From NCBI GenBank assembly GCA_963721725.1, contig CAVRLX010000033.1, positions 1 through 64,000 on the forward strand: a stretch of 64,000 nucleotides of DNA, read 5' to 3'. This DNA comes from RI-153 sp963721725 (lineage in GTDB: Bacteria; Chloroflexota; Anaerolineae; Caldilineales; Caldilineaceae). The notes under the pieces are model-generated. The model was not told the DNA's origin. It did no database searches and was given only the letters and a program-made list of their open reading frames with translations. The translations under genes were made by a program, and so were the position numbers. Numbering within the stretch: position 1 is the stretch's first letter; each line of letters opens with the position of its first letter. Shown here in pieces: positions 16,801 through 28,822 of the stretch.

Positions 16801-19800
16801 CTAGCCTCCCAACTGTGCCAGAAGCTCTTCCACCATGCTCTTTTGATCGGCGGGGGCCAAAGTCTGCGCCCGTTGTGCCGCTTCAATGGCATCCTCTGTC
16901 TGGCCCAGGCTCTGGTAAAGCTGCGCCAATTGGAAGGGATAGATGTAATTTTCCGGTTGCAATTCGCCCAGACGTTGGAGCGCGCCTGCCGCTTGCGCCG
17001 GTTGGTTCTTTTGCAAATAGAGATTCGTCAGTTCGGACAGCAGCCCCACATCGGTGGGATTCAGTTGTTGCATGGCTTCATATTCGGCCAGTACGTCCTC
17101 TGTGTTGCCCTGGCGATTGAAGATGTCAATGCGCAGCCGGTGCATGTCGGTGCGGAAGGTGGCATCCATATTTTGCGCCTGGCCCAATGCGATGCCACGC
17201 TCTGACCAGGCCAGCGCCTCTTCGTATTCTTCGCGGTCGCGATAGAGAATGATCAAGTTGCGGACGGCGTTGGCATCGTTGGGGTTGCGCTCCACAAGCG
17301 CCAGATTAGTCTCCAGTGCGTCGTCGAGATCGCCACTGCGGGCTTGGAGTACACCTAGATAGCTCTGAATCTGGGCACTGGTGCGGACTTTGTCCACGCC
17401 TGCTTCGAGCAGGGTTTTAAGTTCCTCGTCGCGCCCTTGTTGATCGTAGAGTTCGGCCAGCAACAGATAAGTGGTCTCGAAGCGGTCGTCCAGGCTCAGG
17501 CTATATTTGAAAGTTTCTTCGGCTTCGTCGCCACGGCCCAGCAGAGAAAGCGTACCGCCCATTTCGTTCCAGAGGTGGGCAGCGTTGGGGCTGAGGGTGG
17601 TCGCTTCTCGATAGCGCTCCAGACTTTTTTCGAGCAGAGCAGTCCGTTGGACGCCATCGGCGCTTTCCATATCTGCCCAACTGCGATAGAGGCGGGCCAG
17701 ATTGGCCGTGTGATCGGTGTTCAGCGGGTTGACCCGCTGTGCCTCGACCAGAATGGTCTCGGCGGCGCGCAGTAAATCGGCGCGGCCCATCTGGGATACC
17801 TGTTGTGCGGTCAGTCCCAACACATCATCCACGGTTAGATTTTGCGGAATCATGGGCAGCGCATCGGCGGGGGCGCGCTTGGCCTGTTCCAGCAGGCTGC
17901 GGCCCAGGAAGAGCATATAGTGATCTTCGGTGGGGCGCACGGCCAGGGCACGGCGATAGAGTTCGACGCTGCCCACCCAATCGGCGTTGCTGTCGAACTG
18001 TTGCCCCTGTTTGTAGAAAATGTCGGCGCGTACCAACGCCACGTTGACGGTTCCCACAATCACAAAAATAATGATGGCAAGCACGCTCCCGACGGTCACA
18101 CTTACAATAGCCCGCCCCAGCAGTGCCCGCTGTTCGCGCAACAGCGGCCAGGCAAAGACCAGCCCGGCGGCGGCAGCCCAGATAATCACCAGCCATGTGT
18201 AGAGCGTAAAATGATTGGCAATGTGGTTTAACTGCCCGGCCAGATCGGTGCCTGCCTTTTGGGGAACCAGCCGCCCGGCCTGGATCAATCCGTAGATCAA
18301 CCAGCCGCCCCACAACATCGCCGCATAGAGCGCGTAGCCACGCAACCACCACGCGCGGCCTGTGGGTTTGGCGCGCTGTAACGCCGCCACGGCCAGCCCC
18401 ACAGTGGAAGCAATCAGCCAGGTGAAGATCAGGAGGGCCAGAATGCCAGGGCTGGTTAACATTCGCCCACCTTCGGAACGCAGAACCAGGCTACGGAAGA
18501 GAATGGCAAAAGGATTGGTCAACCCCTCGAAATTGGTGGTATAGAGAAACGCCGTGGTCATCATCACCAGCAGATCGGGCATGACCGTGGCGGGCAGTGA
18601 ATCCAGCCAGCCTTCGGATGGTTCTTCATTGCGGCGGCGACGCAGCCGTGTCATCTGGGCGGAGGAACGCCCTGATGCTGTAGAAACAGCCGTGACGCCT
18701 GTGTTGGCAAAGGGTTCGGGCATGAGCCAGCGCATGCCCACGGTGAGCAAGAGCGCGCTCATTACCCAGAAATAGGTGCGGGTGGAGGCGATGGCGATGC
18801 CGAAGTGGATCTCAATATAGTGGGCGGTGATCGTGGCGAGAATGGCGACAATCAACAACTGCCGCCGCCGATCCCCGCGCTCAATGCGCGCGTCAGGGTG
18901 CATAAAGACGGCCAGGGTGATATAGGCGATGAGGCCGAGGATGAAGCCCGTGGGCAAGGCCACGCCAAAGAAACGCCAACTTCCATCATAAAAGTAGAAG
19001 ATTGTACTGAGCAGCGCGCCGCCGCCCAGCCAGAAAATCGAAAAAAGATAGAAATCACGCCGCCGGGTAATCAACCCCAGCCAACGCAGCGACCAATAAA
19101 AGATCGTGATAAAGAGAAAAACATAGGCCACGAAACCAAAGCCGCCGGTGATGGCGAGGCTGTCCCAGGTTTCGTTGTGCGAGCGATCGGGGCTGGCGTT
19201 GCGCGCTTCCACCTGAGCCAGTTGGGGCGGATAGAAATTGTTATAGGCCACCCACATGGCTTCGGGGCCATAGCCCACCAGCGGGCGGATGGGATTGATG
19301 GGATCAGGTGTGCCGTCGGGATAGAGCAGCGCATCGTGCGGGGTGACCATTTCGGCCACGCCTTCCCAGATCAGAACACGCACAAGGCCGGTGGTGCCAG
19401 AGCCAGTATCCAACATGGTGGTGAGCCGTCCCAAATAGGGCACGCTGCGCAACGGTGCGCCCAACGGCGTGACGTTGATCAACACCAGAAAGACGGCCCC
19501 CAACACGCCCATACCCACCCACCCCGCGGTCCACGCCCGATAATTTTTGGGGCGCAAACCGGTGAGCAAAAGCAGCACAAAGAGGTACATGCCGCCAAAC
19601 AACCCCAGCCAGGGACCGCGGCTTTGGGTCCAAAAAACTGCTGCAATTTGCACAATCAGGATAAAAAGATAGGAGCCGCCTGCCAGCGCGCTGGGCATGT
19701 CGTGATCGACGCCATCTTCATGTGCTGCATCGCCGTTGCTGCCAGTGGTGAGCAGATGGGCAAAGCTGCTAAAGATACGTTCCAGCGTGAGAAAGAAGGC

Positions 19801-20415
19801 CATGATCAGATAGGCCCCCAGGAAGATGGGGTTGCCCGCATTAGCCGAAACACGTGTCACCACATCGCCGCCCCAGGGCAGGGGATCAATGTCAAAATGT
19901 TGGATGATGCCGTAGATTGAAGCGGGAATGCTGGCGATGATCACCGTATGTTGCAGCCGTCGCAGTTGCTCTGGGCGGCGCAGGTGGGCAGCCGTCAGCA
20001 CGGCGATGATGATATAACTAAGAAAGCTATAGGTTCCCTGTAAGCGTTGATAGGACCCCCACCAACTGACTGAGGGGGCCACGCTAAGGAGAGTGCTAAG
20101 GAGATAGGCAGCGACCAGCAGCAAGAGGGGCAGCAAAAAGGGCAGGCGCAAAAATCGCCGATACCAGGGCAAAGTGGACTCTGGCGAGAGATCGTCTGGG
20201 CTTTGGGCCGGTAGCCAGGCTCGCCCACCGTCGGCCAGTTTGACCAGATAGGCCAGCAACATGATCAGCGCAATCGAGCGCACCAGGCTAATTTTGTCCG
20301 GTTCAAAGACACGGCTGGAATAGACGTTAAAAAAGAGGGGAGCGACAATCAGCGCGGCCAGCCAGCCCGCTTCGATGACCCCTTCACACCAGGTTTGAAG
20401 TTTAGACGTCTGCAT
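16801..20415 (-). CDS. O-antigen ligase/polymerase-like membrane protein with C-terminal TPR repeats
   Basis: This 1204-residue protein starts at an ATG at 20415. Residues about 15-560 hold many hydrophobic helices and the Wzy_C-type core, with the large periplasmic loop LVGYGPEAMWVAYNNFYPP...DRSHNETWDSLAITGGFGFVAYV. The R/GYGxE and HNxxL parts of that loop are the usual ligase/polymerase signature. A second set of helices spans about 605-800. From about 815 to 1204 the chain is built of TPR units (NAAHLWNEMGGTLSLLGRGDEAEETF; ETNLALVERNPNDANAVRNL). The family joins or polymerises lipid-linked glycans at the outside of the membrane. Large TPR-fused forms are known in Chloroflexota and in protein O-glycosylation enzymes. 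Neighbouring GT4 and WecA-type genes support a role in surface glycan or glycoprotein synthesis. The precise reaction is not determinable. Confidence 0.85.
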   Translation of the reverse strand: MQTSKLQTWCEGVIEAGWLAALIVAPLFFNVYSSRVFEPDKISLVRSIALIMLLAYLVKLADGGRAWLPAQSPDDLSPESTLPWYRRFLRLPFLLPLLLLVAAYLLSTLLSVAPSVSWWGSYQRLQGTYSFLSYIIIAVLTAAHLRRPEQLRRLQHTVIIASIPASIYGIIQHFDIDPLPWGGDVVTRVSANAGNPIFLGAYLIMAFFLTLERIFSSFAHLLTTGSNGDAAHEDGVDHDMPSALAGGSYLFILIVQIAAVFWTQSRGPWLGLFGGMYLFVLLLLTGLRPKNYRAWTAGWVGMGVLGAVFLVLINVTPLGAPLRSVPYLGRLTTMLDTGSGTTGLVRVLIWEGVAEMVTPHDALLYPDGTPDPINPIRPLVGYGPEAMWVAYNNFYPPQLAQVEARNASPDRSHNETWDSLAITGGFGFVAYVFLFITIFYWSLRWLGLITRRRDFYLFSIFWLGGGALLSTIFYFYDGSWRFFGVALPTGFILGLIAYITLAVFMHPDARIERGDRRRQLLIVAILATITAHYIEIHFGIAIASTRTYFWVMSALLLTVGMRWLMPEPFANTGVTAVSTASGRSSAQMTRLRRRRNEEPSEGWLDSLPATVMPDLLVMMTTAFLYTTNFEGLTNPFAILFRSLVLRSEGGRMLTSPGILALLIFTWLIASTVGLAVAALQRAKPTGRAWWLRGYALYAAMLWGGWLIYGLIQAGRLVPQKAGTDLAGQLNHIANHFTLYTWLVIIWAAAAGLVFAWPLLREQRALLGRAIVSVTVGSVLAIIIFVIVGTVNVALVRADIFYKQGQQFDSNADWVGSVELYRRALAVRPTEDHYMLFLGRSLLEQAKRAPADALPMIPQNLTVDDVLGLTAQQVSQMGRADLLRAAETILVEAQRVNPLNTDHTANLARLYRSWADMESADGVQRTALLEKSLERYREATTLSPNAAHLWNEMGGTLSLLGRGDEAEETFKYSLSLDDRFETTYLLLAELYDQQGRDEELKTLLEAGVDKVRTSAQIQSYLGVLQARSGDLDDALETNLALVERNPNDANAVRNLIILYRDREEYEEALAWSERGIALGQAQNMDATFRTDMHRLRIDIFNRQGNTEDVLAEYEAMQQLNPTDVGLLSELTNLYLQKNQPAQAAGALQRLGELQPENYIYPFQLAQLYQSLGQTEDAIEAAQRAQTLAPADQKSMVEELLAQLGG

Positions 20416-20547
20416 GGGATAGCTTTCGGAGGATTATGGAAATGTAATTCGGCAGATTCTGTGCATAGGTGGTGTCGTGTGCGGCGCGTGAAATGGTGAC
20501 ACAACAAACGGCATTATAGCACGCCGCGCGGCAGATATCACAAGCGC

Positions 20548-21677
20548 CTAGCCGAGCAGATTCTCGTAGATGGCTTCGGTGGCGTCAAGCATCTGCTCCA
20601 ACCCAAAGAGTTGGTGGGCACGGATTTGCGCGGATTTGCCCATGCTTTGGCGCTCCCCTGGGTTTTGGACCAGCCGATTAAGCGCAGCGGCCAAAGCGGC
20701 GGGATGCGCGGGCGCAACCACCAGCCCAGTTTCGCCGTGCTGATTCACATACGAGGTACCTGTGCCCAGTTCTGTGGAGATCAGCGGTAGCCCTGCCGCC
20801 ATGGCTTCGAGCAACACAATGCCCAGCGATTCGCTGCGGTGAATGGAGGGCAGCGCGAAAATATCGGCGGCAGCATAGAGCGCGGGCAGGTCGGCGTCGG
20901 AGATAGTCCCCACCAAGTGGACACGGTCATGAAGGTGATGCTGATCCAACAGGGCGCGGATGGCCTGTTCTTCGCCGCCGCTGCCCACAATCAAACAGTG
21001 TGCGTCGGGGACATGGCGCATGGCCTCTACCAAAACCGACACGCCTTTGTAATAGCGCAGCCGTCCCACAAAGAGGATCAGCGGCTGTGGGCCATAAGGC
21101 TGGCGCAGTTCGGCGGCGCGGGCTGTTACGGCAGGGGACGACTGGAAGCGGGCCAGATCAATGCCAAAATGGACCACGGCCACTTTGTGCGGATCACGGG
21201 CAGCCAGGGGCGCCAGAAAGGGCGAGCTTTGCACATAGGCCGGACTCGACACCAAAATTTTGTCGGCGCGTTGCAAAATTTTCCGCAAAAAGGGAGCGTA
21301 AAAACGCAGCAGCGTGGCCTGTTTCACAATGTCGCTATGATAGGTGATCACCGTGCGACGGCCCACACGCAACAAGAGTTGGGCCAGTTCGCCCGGCGGA
21401 TAGGGCGCGTGCAGGTGGATGATGTCGGCGTCATGCCCCAGTTGTCGCAAATAGGAGGGCAGGGCAGCCGCCAGCGGTGCGGACGAAACGTTGAGTTGAC
21501 GACCGGCTTTGATCACGCTCACGCCATTAAGGCGCTCGTGGCGGGTGTGGGCATCGGTGTTGGTGACCAACACGGTGACATCGTGTCCACGCGCGGCCAT
21601 GCCCTCGGCTTGCCAGCGCAGGTGGTTTTCAATGCCACCTAGCACGGGAAAGTAGTCTTTGTAGACGTGCAGAATCT

Positions 21678-21681
<4 letters not shown>
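20548..21681 (-). CDS. GT4-family glycosyltransferase
   Basis: This 377-residue enzyme has a GT-B fold. The N-terminal domain opens with MKILHVYKDYFPVLGGIENH, including the GGIE/GGxE acceptor loop; IIHLHAPYPP follows. The C-terminal domain has LILFVGRLRYYKGVSVLVEA, the usual FVGRLxxxKG nucleotide-sugar motif, and HRSESLGIVLLEAMAAGLP, where Glu284 and Glu292 form the EX7E retaining-transferase motif. It should transfer a hexose from a nucleotide sugar, probably in the cytoplasm onto a lipid-linked glycan. The ATG at 21681 overlaps the stop of the helicase gene by four bases (ATGA), so translation is coupled. The O-antigen-ligase-like gene starts 132 bases further on. Confidence 0.92.
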
Positions 21682-23955
<2,274 letters not shown>

Positions 23956-23987
23956 AAAATCGTTGCTTGCATAGGGTCACACAACGG

Positions 23988-24500
23988 TTAGGAAGTGGGG
24001 GCGAGAATTTGCACACCGCTCGACGTAGATTCGGCGACCCAGCCTTCGACAGCGCCAAAACGGATCGGCCACCAAACCAGACCATCGGCGTTGCGCGGCC
24101 AGCCTGTGATCTCCACCGTGTCGCCAGCTTCCATCTGGGCGATGACATCGCTGGCGGGTTTGCTCAGGTAGCCCGGTTCGCGGCGAATGTTGACCCGGCT
24201 GTTGGTGACATTGCGCACCTGTACGCCGGGTTGGAAGCGACCTGTCTGCGACGGGGCGGCTTCTGCCTCACCGTTTGCCACGGGTTCTTCGGCCACGGCA
24301 GCGGCGATGGGTAAAGGCGGCGGCGTCCACAGCGGGCCGCTAGATTGAAGATCGGCCAGACGAAACGGGTCTAGGCCGACGAAGGCCACAGCGCCGCCAC
24401 AACTTGCCATGAGCCAGATGACTACAGCCAGGACAAACGCGGGCCAAAAATAGGATCGCTTTTTGCGTACAGCTTTTAGTTCAGATTGGGGTTCAATCAC
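23988..24500 (-). CDS. Membrane-anchored bacterial SH3-domain protein
   Basis: The product is about 170 residues, with a short charged N-terminus (KAVRKKRS), one transmembrane helix (about residues 19-42, YFWPAFVLAVVIWLMASC), a Pro/Ala-rich spacer, and an SH3b-type domain in the last 80 residues (VRNVTNSRVNIRREPG, GDTVEITGWPRN, WWPIRF, EGWV). Such domains bind cell-wall peptides or proteins. The start is uncertain. A GTG at 24500 and a TTG at 24503 both follow a weak purine-rich site, and there is no nearby ATG. It is 32 bases upstream of the helicase gene and reads the same way. Confidence 0.7.
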   Translation of the reverse strand: MIEPQSELKAVRKKRSYFWPAFVLAVVIWLMASCGGAVAFVGLDPFRLADLQSSGPLWTPPPLPIAAAVAEEPVANGEAEAAPSQTGRFQPGVQVRNVTNSRVNIRREPGYLSKPASDVIAQMEAGDTVEITGWPRNADGLVWWPIRFGAVEGWVAESTSSGVQILAPTS

Positions 24501-24578
24501 CAATGCACTTTTCTATGGGATTAGCCTGCTCTGGGTGAGCAGGCGTCAACGGGGAGTTTGGGCAGACCCATGCTATGA

Positions 24579-24869
24579 TTACGCAAGATCGCCTAGAACG
24601 CGTAGAACACCAACAGCATTACCATCAGTATCAATGCTGGAATGTTGGAGCAGCGTATCGCCAGAGCGACCATCATCCAGTTTGATCACTAAGCGCCGGT
24701 CTCGATGGAGATCGACCATGGTCTTGGTGGCGTTCAGCGCATAGGTTTTGTAGAAAATGCGGTAGTTACTGTGATCGGCATGGTTCTGCGATTTGTATTC
24801 CACCACTTTAACCTCGTCCAAGATCGAGACGGGCTGGCTGGCTTGGTTCATGTACAGCATTGCTTTCAT
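24579..24869 (-). CDS. Hypothetical 96-residue protein
   Basis: I do not recognise this gene. An ATG at 24869 follows AGAGGG with 6-base spacing and opens MKAMLYMNQASQPVSILDEV; longer starts to 24989 lack a ribosome site. The chain is soluble, with no signal or membrane helix. It mixes strand-like stretches (VVEYKSQ, YRIFYKTYAL, MVDLHRDRRLVIKLDDG) that suggest a small beta-rich fold, and ends with AVGVLRVLGDLA. The coding pattern is plausible, but no domain is evident. It precedes the SH3-protein gene on the same strand by 75 bases, and a 7-bp hairpin (24525-24543) lies between them. Confidence 0.45.
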   Translation of the reverse strand: MKAMLYMNQASQPVSILDEVKVVEYKSQNHADHSNYRIFYKTYALNATKTMVDLHRDRRLVIKLDDGRSGDTLLQHSSIDTDGNAVGVLRVLGDLA

Positions 24870-25175
24870 TATCATCCCTCTTGCTTGGGCTTTGCCTACG
24901 GACACTCTTCCCTGGTTTCTTGGCAATTGGCCGAAAAACCGGGGGATTGTTTGGTAGATCTGACGGTTGTACGTTGTACTTATTCCCATTCATAATATTA
25001 GCAGATAGCGCCGAGGTCCGCCAAACCAACCGGGCATAAGGTGGATCGTAATGTTTTGGCTCTATAGTTAATTCACTTTGACCGATGACGCTCTTGCGAA
25101 AAGAGTAAAAACGTGGTTTTTAACCTCCGTTTTTGAGCGAACTCTCTTAGTCCATTGTTGCCAGTATCCATATCC

Positions 25176-28100
25176 ATGAAAACTTGTCCAGTTTGTGCTT
25201 ACGCCAACCCAGAGGGAGTCGAGTTCTGCCTGCAATGTGCTGCGCCGATGGGCAATCTCTGCCCACAATGTAGCCATCCTGTTGTGGCTGGCAGCCGATT
25301 CTGTAGCCAGTGCGGCTCACGGCTACCCGAAATTCGTAGTTGCAGCAGTTGTGGTACAAAGCTTAACGAAAAAGACCGCTTCTGTAATCAATGCGGAACT
25401 CCTGCACAAACGTCAGCAACGGCTAAAATCGTTCCCGCACCGCCTCGCATCGCTTCCCCAGAAGGCCAGAGCACCATTCTGGATCAGTTCCGCGCCCAGC
25501 TCCCGCCCCCCATGGCCCAAAAGATGCGCGGCAGGGGCTGCCGAAGTACAGGGAGAACGCCGTGAAGTCACTGTCATCTTTTTAGACATTATTAATTTCA
25601 CGTCTATTTCCCATCACCTGGACAGCGAAGAGATCTATCTGATTATTGACGAGGCCATGCGCCTTCTTGTGCAGATGATCTACCAATACGAAGGCACCGT
25701 AGACAAATTTACCGGTGATGGGCTAATGGCGCTTTTTGGCACGCCAATTGCCCACGAAAATGACCCAGAACGGGCCATTCGGGCGGCATTGGATATGCAG
25801 GCCGCGCTGCAACCGCTCCAAGATCGTGTGCAAAAGGAACATGCCTTCCGGTTACAAACCCGCATTGGCATCAACACCGGGTTGGTGGTGGCAGGCAAAC
25901 TGGGCAACGATCTGCATATGGAGTACACGGTGATTGGCGACACGGTGAATCTGGCCTCGCGCCTGGAGTCCGCCGCCGAGCCGGATACGATCCTGGTTAG
26001 CTTCGACACCTATCAGCGCACCCATCCCCTTTTCAAATATGAAGTTTTGCCCCCCATGAATTTGAAGGGTATGCCCAATGCTGTGCCGGTCTACCGTCCG
26101 GTGGCGTTGCGCAAGATCCCTGGCAAGGTGCGCGGGCTACCGGGGATGCAAGTGCCCATGATCGGGCGCAGTAAAGAGTTGGACCAATTTTACTTGGCTT
26201 GGCAACGCCTCTTGGAAACGCGCAACAATCAGTTTGTACTGATCACAGGCGAAGCGGGGCTTGGCAAAAGCCGTCTGGTGGCCGAGTTCCGCCAGCGCTT
26301 GGACCATGCTGCGGTGAATATCTATGAGGGGAGTTGTGTGGCCTATGCCCGCTCGACGCCCTTTTGGGTAATCGCCAGCCTCATTCGCGGACATTTTGCA
26401 CATTTCCGAGCGAGACAGTATCGATGCTCAGCTTCAGGCGGTGCAGACCTATGTGCATCAAATGGGGCTTTCGCCGGTGCAGGTCTTGCCCTATTTGATC
26501 AACTTGCTGGGATTGGAGCAGCCCACCCCAGAGATTGCCGCGCATATTCGCCAGCTTGACGCCAGCATGTTGCAACGGCAAACCTACGTTGCCATTCGCC
26601 AAGTCTTGTTGGCCGAGGCGAATCTGGCCCCCATTATCCTGATATTAGAAGATCTGCACTGGGTGGACCCTACCTCACGCGAGTTGCTTTCGTATTTGGT
26701 GCAGGCGTTGGGGGATGCTTCGATTCTTTTGGTGATGGTACTGCGCGATTTTGAACGGCAGACCAGCCTGCGCCCGTTGATCAGCATCATTGAAAAGAAC
26801 GCCGACCGGGTCACCGATATTCAACTGCGGCGGCTTTCATTGGCCGAAGCCACCACCTTGCTGGATCAACTGCTTAGGCAGCCAAGCAGCATTCATACGG
26901 GGCTGAAACAACGGATCGCACACCGGGCCGAGGGTATCCCGTTCTATATTGAAGAAATTGTGCGGATGTTGATTGACCAGCAAGCCATTATTCAGCAAGG
27001 CGAGCAGTACAAAATAGTGCCAAAGGCCGAGCACTATTTTGATGAGATTCCCGGCACGCTCAAAAGTTTGATCCTGACTCGCTTTGATGCCCTGGGGGAA
27101 GAGTCTCGCCAGATCTTGCAGCGTGCGGCCGTGCTGGGGCGATCCTTCCCACTGAGCCTGCTCAACCTTCTCATGACCATTGATGTAGCCCTGACCGCCA
27201 GCTACCTCAACGAGCTAAAAGATCGGCTCTTTTTGGTGGACGAATCTTTTGACAGCGAATCGGGCTTTGCCTTTCGCCATGCGCTGATCCAAGAAGCTGT
27301 CTACAGCACGTTGCTCAAGCGCGATCGCCGCCAGATCCACGCAGAAGTAGCCCATGTGATTGAGGCAGGCAATCTGTTTAGTGGCGAAAAGCGCATTGAG
27401 ATGTTGGGCTATCATTATGCCGAAAGCCATGAACCACAGCGGGCGCTGCCTTTTTTGGTCAAAGCCGCCCAGAGCGCCCATCGCCGCGGCGCCTATGAAA
27501 ACGCCATCTATCACTATAGCCGCGCCCTGGCACTGGTGCAGGAGCAACCCGTAATTTCGCTAGACGATCATAGCCGCATTGGCATTGGACTGGGGCAGAC
27601 GCTGAAGCTAACTGGCGAATTTGGCGAAGCGGCCCAGGTGCTGGAAGAGACCATCCGGCGGTTGCGTCAGCGCGAACGGAGCCATGCCTACACCATTCAC
27701 CTGATCAGCGTGCTGACAGAACTGGCCGATGTGCGTCAGCGTGAAGGCGCATTGACTGAGGCCGCGTCCTATCTGGAAGAGGCCCAGGACTTCTGGACTG
27801 AGATTGGCAATACGACCCTGCCGGAACTGGGTTATACGTTGGCGGATCGGGTGGCGTGGCTCTATTTTCGTCAGGGACGCCTGGACGATGCCGCCCAGTT
27901 GGCGACACAAGTGGTGCGCGAGTTGGAACAGCAAGAGAGCGCAGCGCCTTCGCTGCTGGCAAGCCTCTACAACACACTGGGCGGCACGTTCTATCAACAA
28001 GGCACACCCGCCGAGGCCACGCCTTTTGTGCAGAATAGCCTGCGCCTCTATCAAACGCTGAGTTACTCCTGGGGCACAGCCGTTGCCTATGCGAATCTAG

Positions 28101-28822
28101 GCATCCTCTACTATGTACAGGGCATGTGGCCCGAAGCCGTGACCTGTTATGAACAGGCCGAGCGCATTCGCCAGGAAAATGGCTTTGTGGCCGAGCGGGC
28201 GGTGAATCTGCACAATCTGGGTCTGCTGCACATGGCAATGGGCGACCATGCCCAGGCTCGCCACGATTACGAAACCAGTCTGACAATTAGCCAACAGATC
28301 GGGGATAACACCGCCATTGGCTGCTGCCACATTTGGCTGGGGCATATTGCCTTTCTCGAAGCCAAAATCGAAGAGGCCAAGGTGCATGTGCGTATGGCCC
28401 AAGAGATGGCCGATGCCTTGGGCGATGATCACTTGGTGCAATTGCTCTTGTTACAAGTGCAATTGCACCTGCGCGCCAACGCCATTTATGCCGCGCTGGA
28501 ACTGGCAAGTCAGGCGCTTAAAATGTCCGAGTCGTCGGGGCTGGCCGAAGAAGAGGTCGATGCTTATCGCGCCCTGGGCATGATCTACCGATCCACAGGC
28601 GAGTATCTTCAGGCCGAGAACTTCTTGCGCCAAGCACTGGACCTAAGCACGCAGCGCGAAGACCCGTATCAAGAGGGGTTGGCGTTGTTGGAGCTGGCCC
28701 ACCTCTATCGAATGCAAGCCAGGATCGTCAATCCTGGGCAACAGACGCGTTTACTGGTCGAGGCTACTGAAAGAGCGAATGGCGCGTGCACACCGGTTTC
28801 AGCGCCTGAATGCCCAGTATGA
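25176..28822 (+). CDS. Zinc-ribbon / class III cyclase / STAND-type ATPase / TPR signalling protein, split by frameshifts (module 1)
   Basis: The ATG at 25176 opens MKTCPVCAYANPEGVEFCLQC; three pairs of CxxC motifs within 75 residues make zinc ribbons. A cyclase homology domain follows (VTVIFLDIINFTSIS with the metal Asp, DKFTGDGLMALFG with the second Asp, YTVIGDTVNLASRLE with substrate residues), and all catalytic positions look intact. Next come a STAND/AAA-like ATPase (Walker A GEAGLGKS, Walker B LILEDLHWVDP) and many TPR units to the end. Two one-base shifts break the gene: at the G4 run 25534-25537, where dropping one G gives KMRGRAAEVQGERREVTV, and near 26391. A third near 28765-28785 ends this frame at 28822, whereas the frame of module 2 carries on the TPR end (HRFQRLNAQYDLQ). 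It should make cAMP or cGMP under control of the ATPase/TPR sensor. Confidence 0.82.

Noticed and set aside
18805..19920. Plus-strand open frame (371 codons) opposite the O-antigen-ligase-like gene
   Set aside because: Composition is that of an antisense frame, and the minus strand encodes clear membrane helices here.
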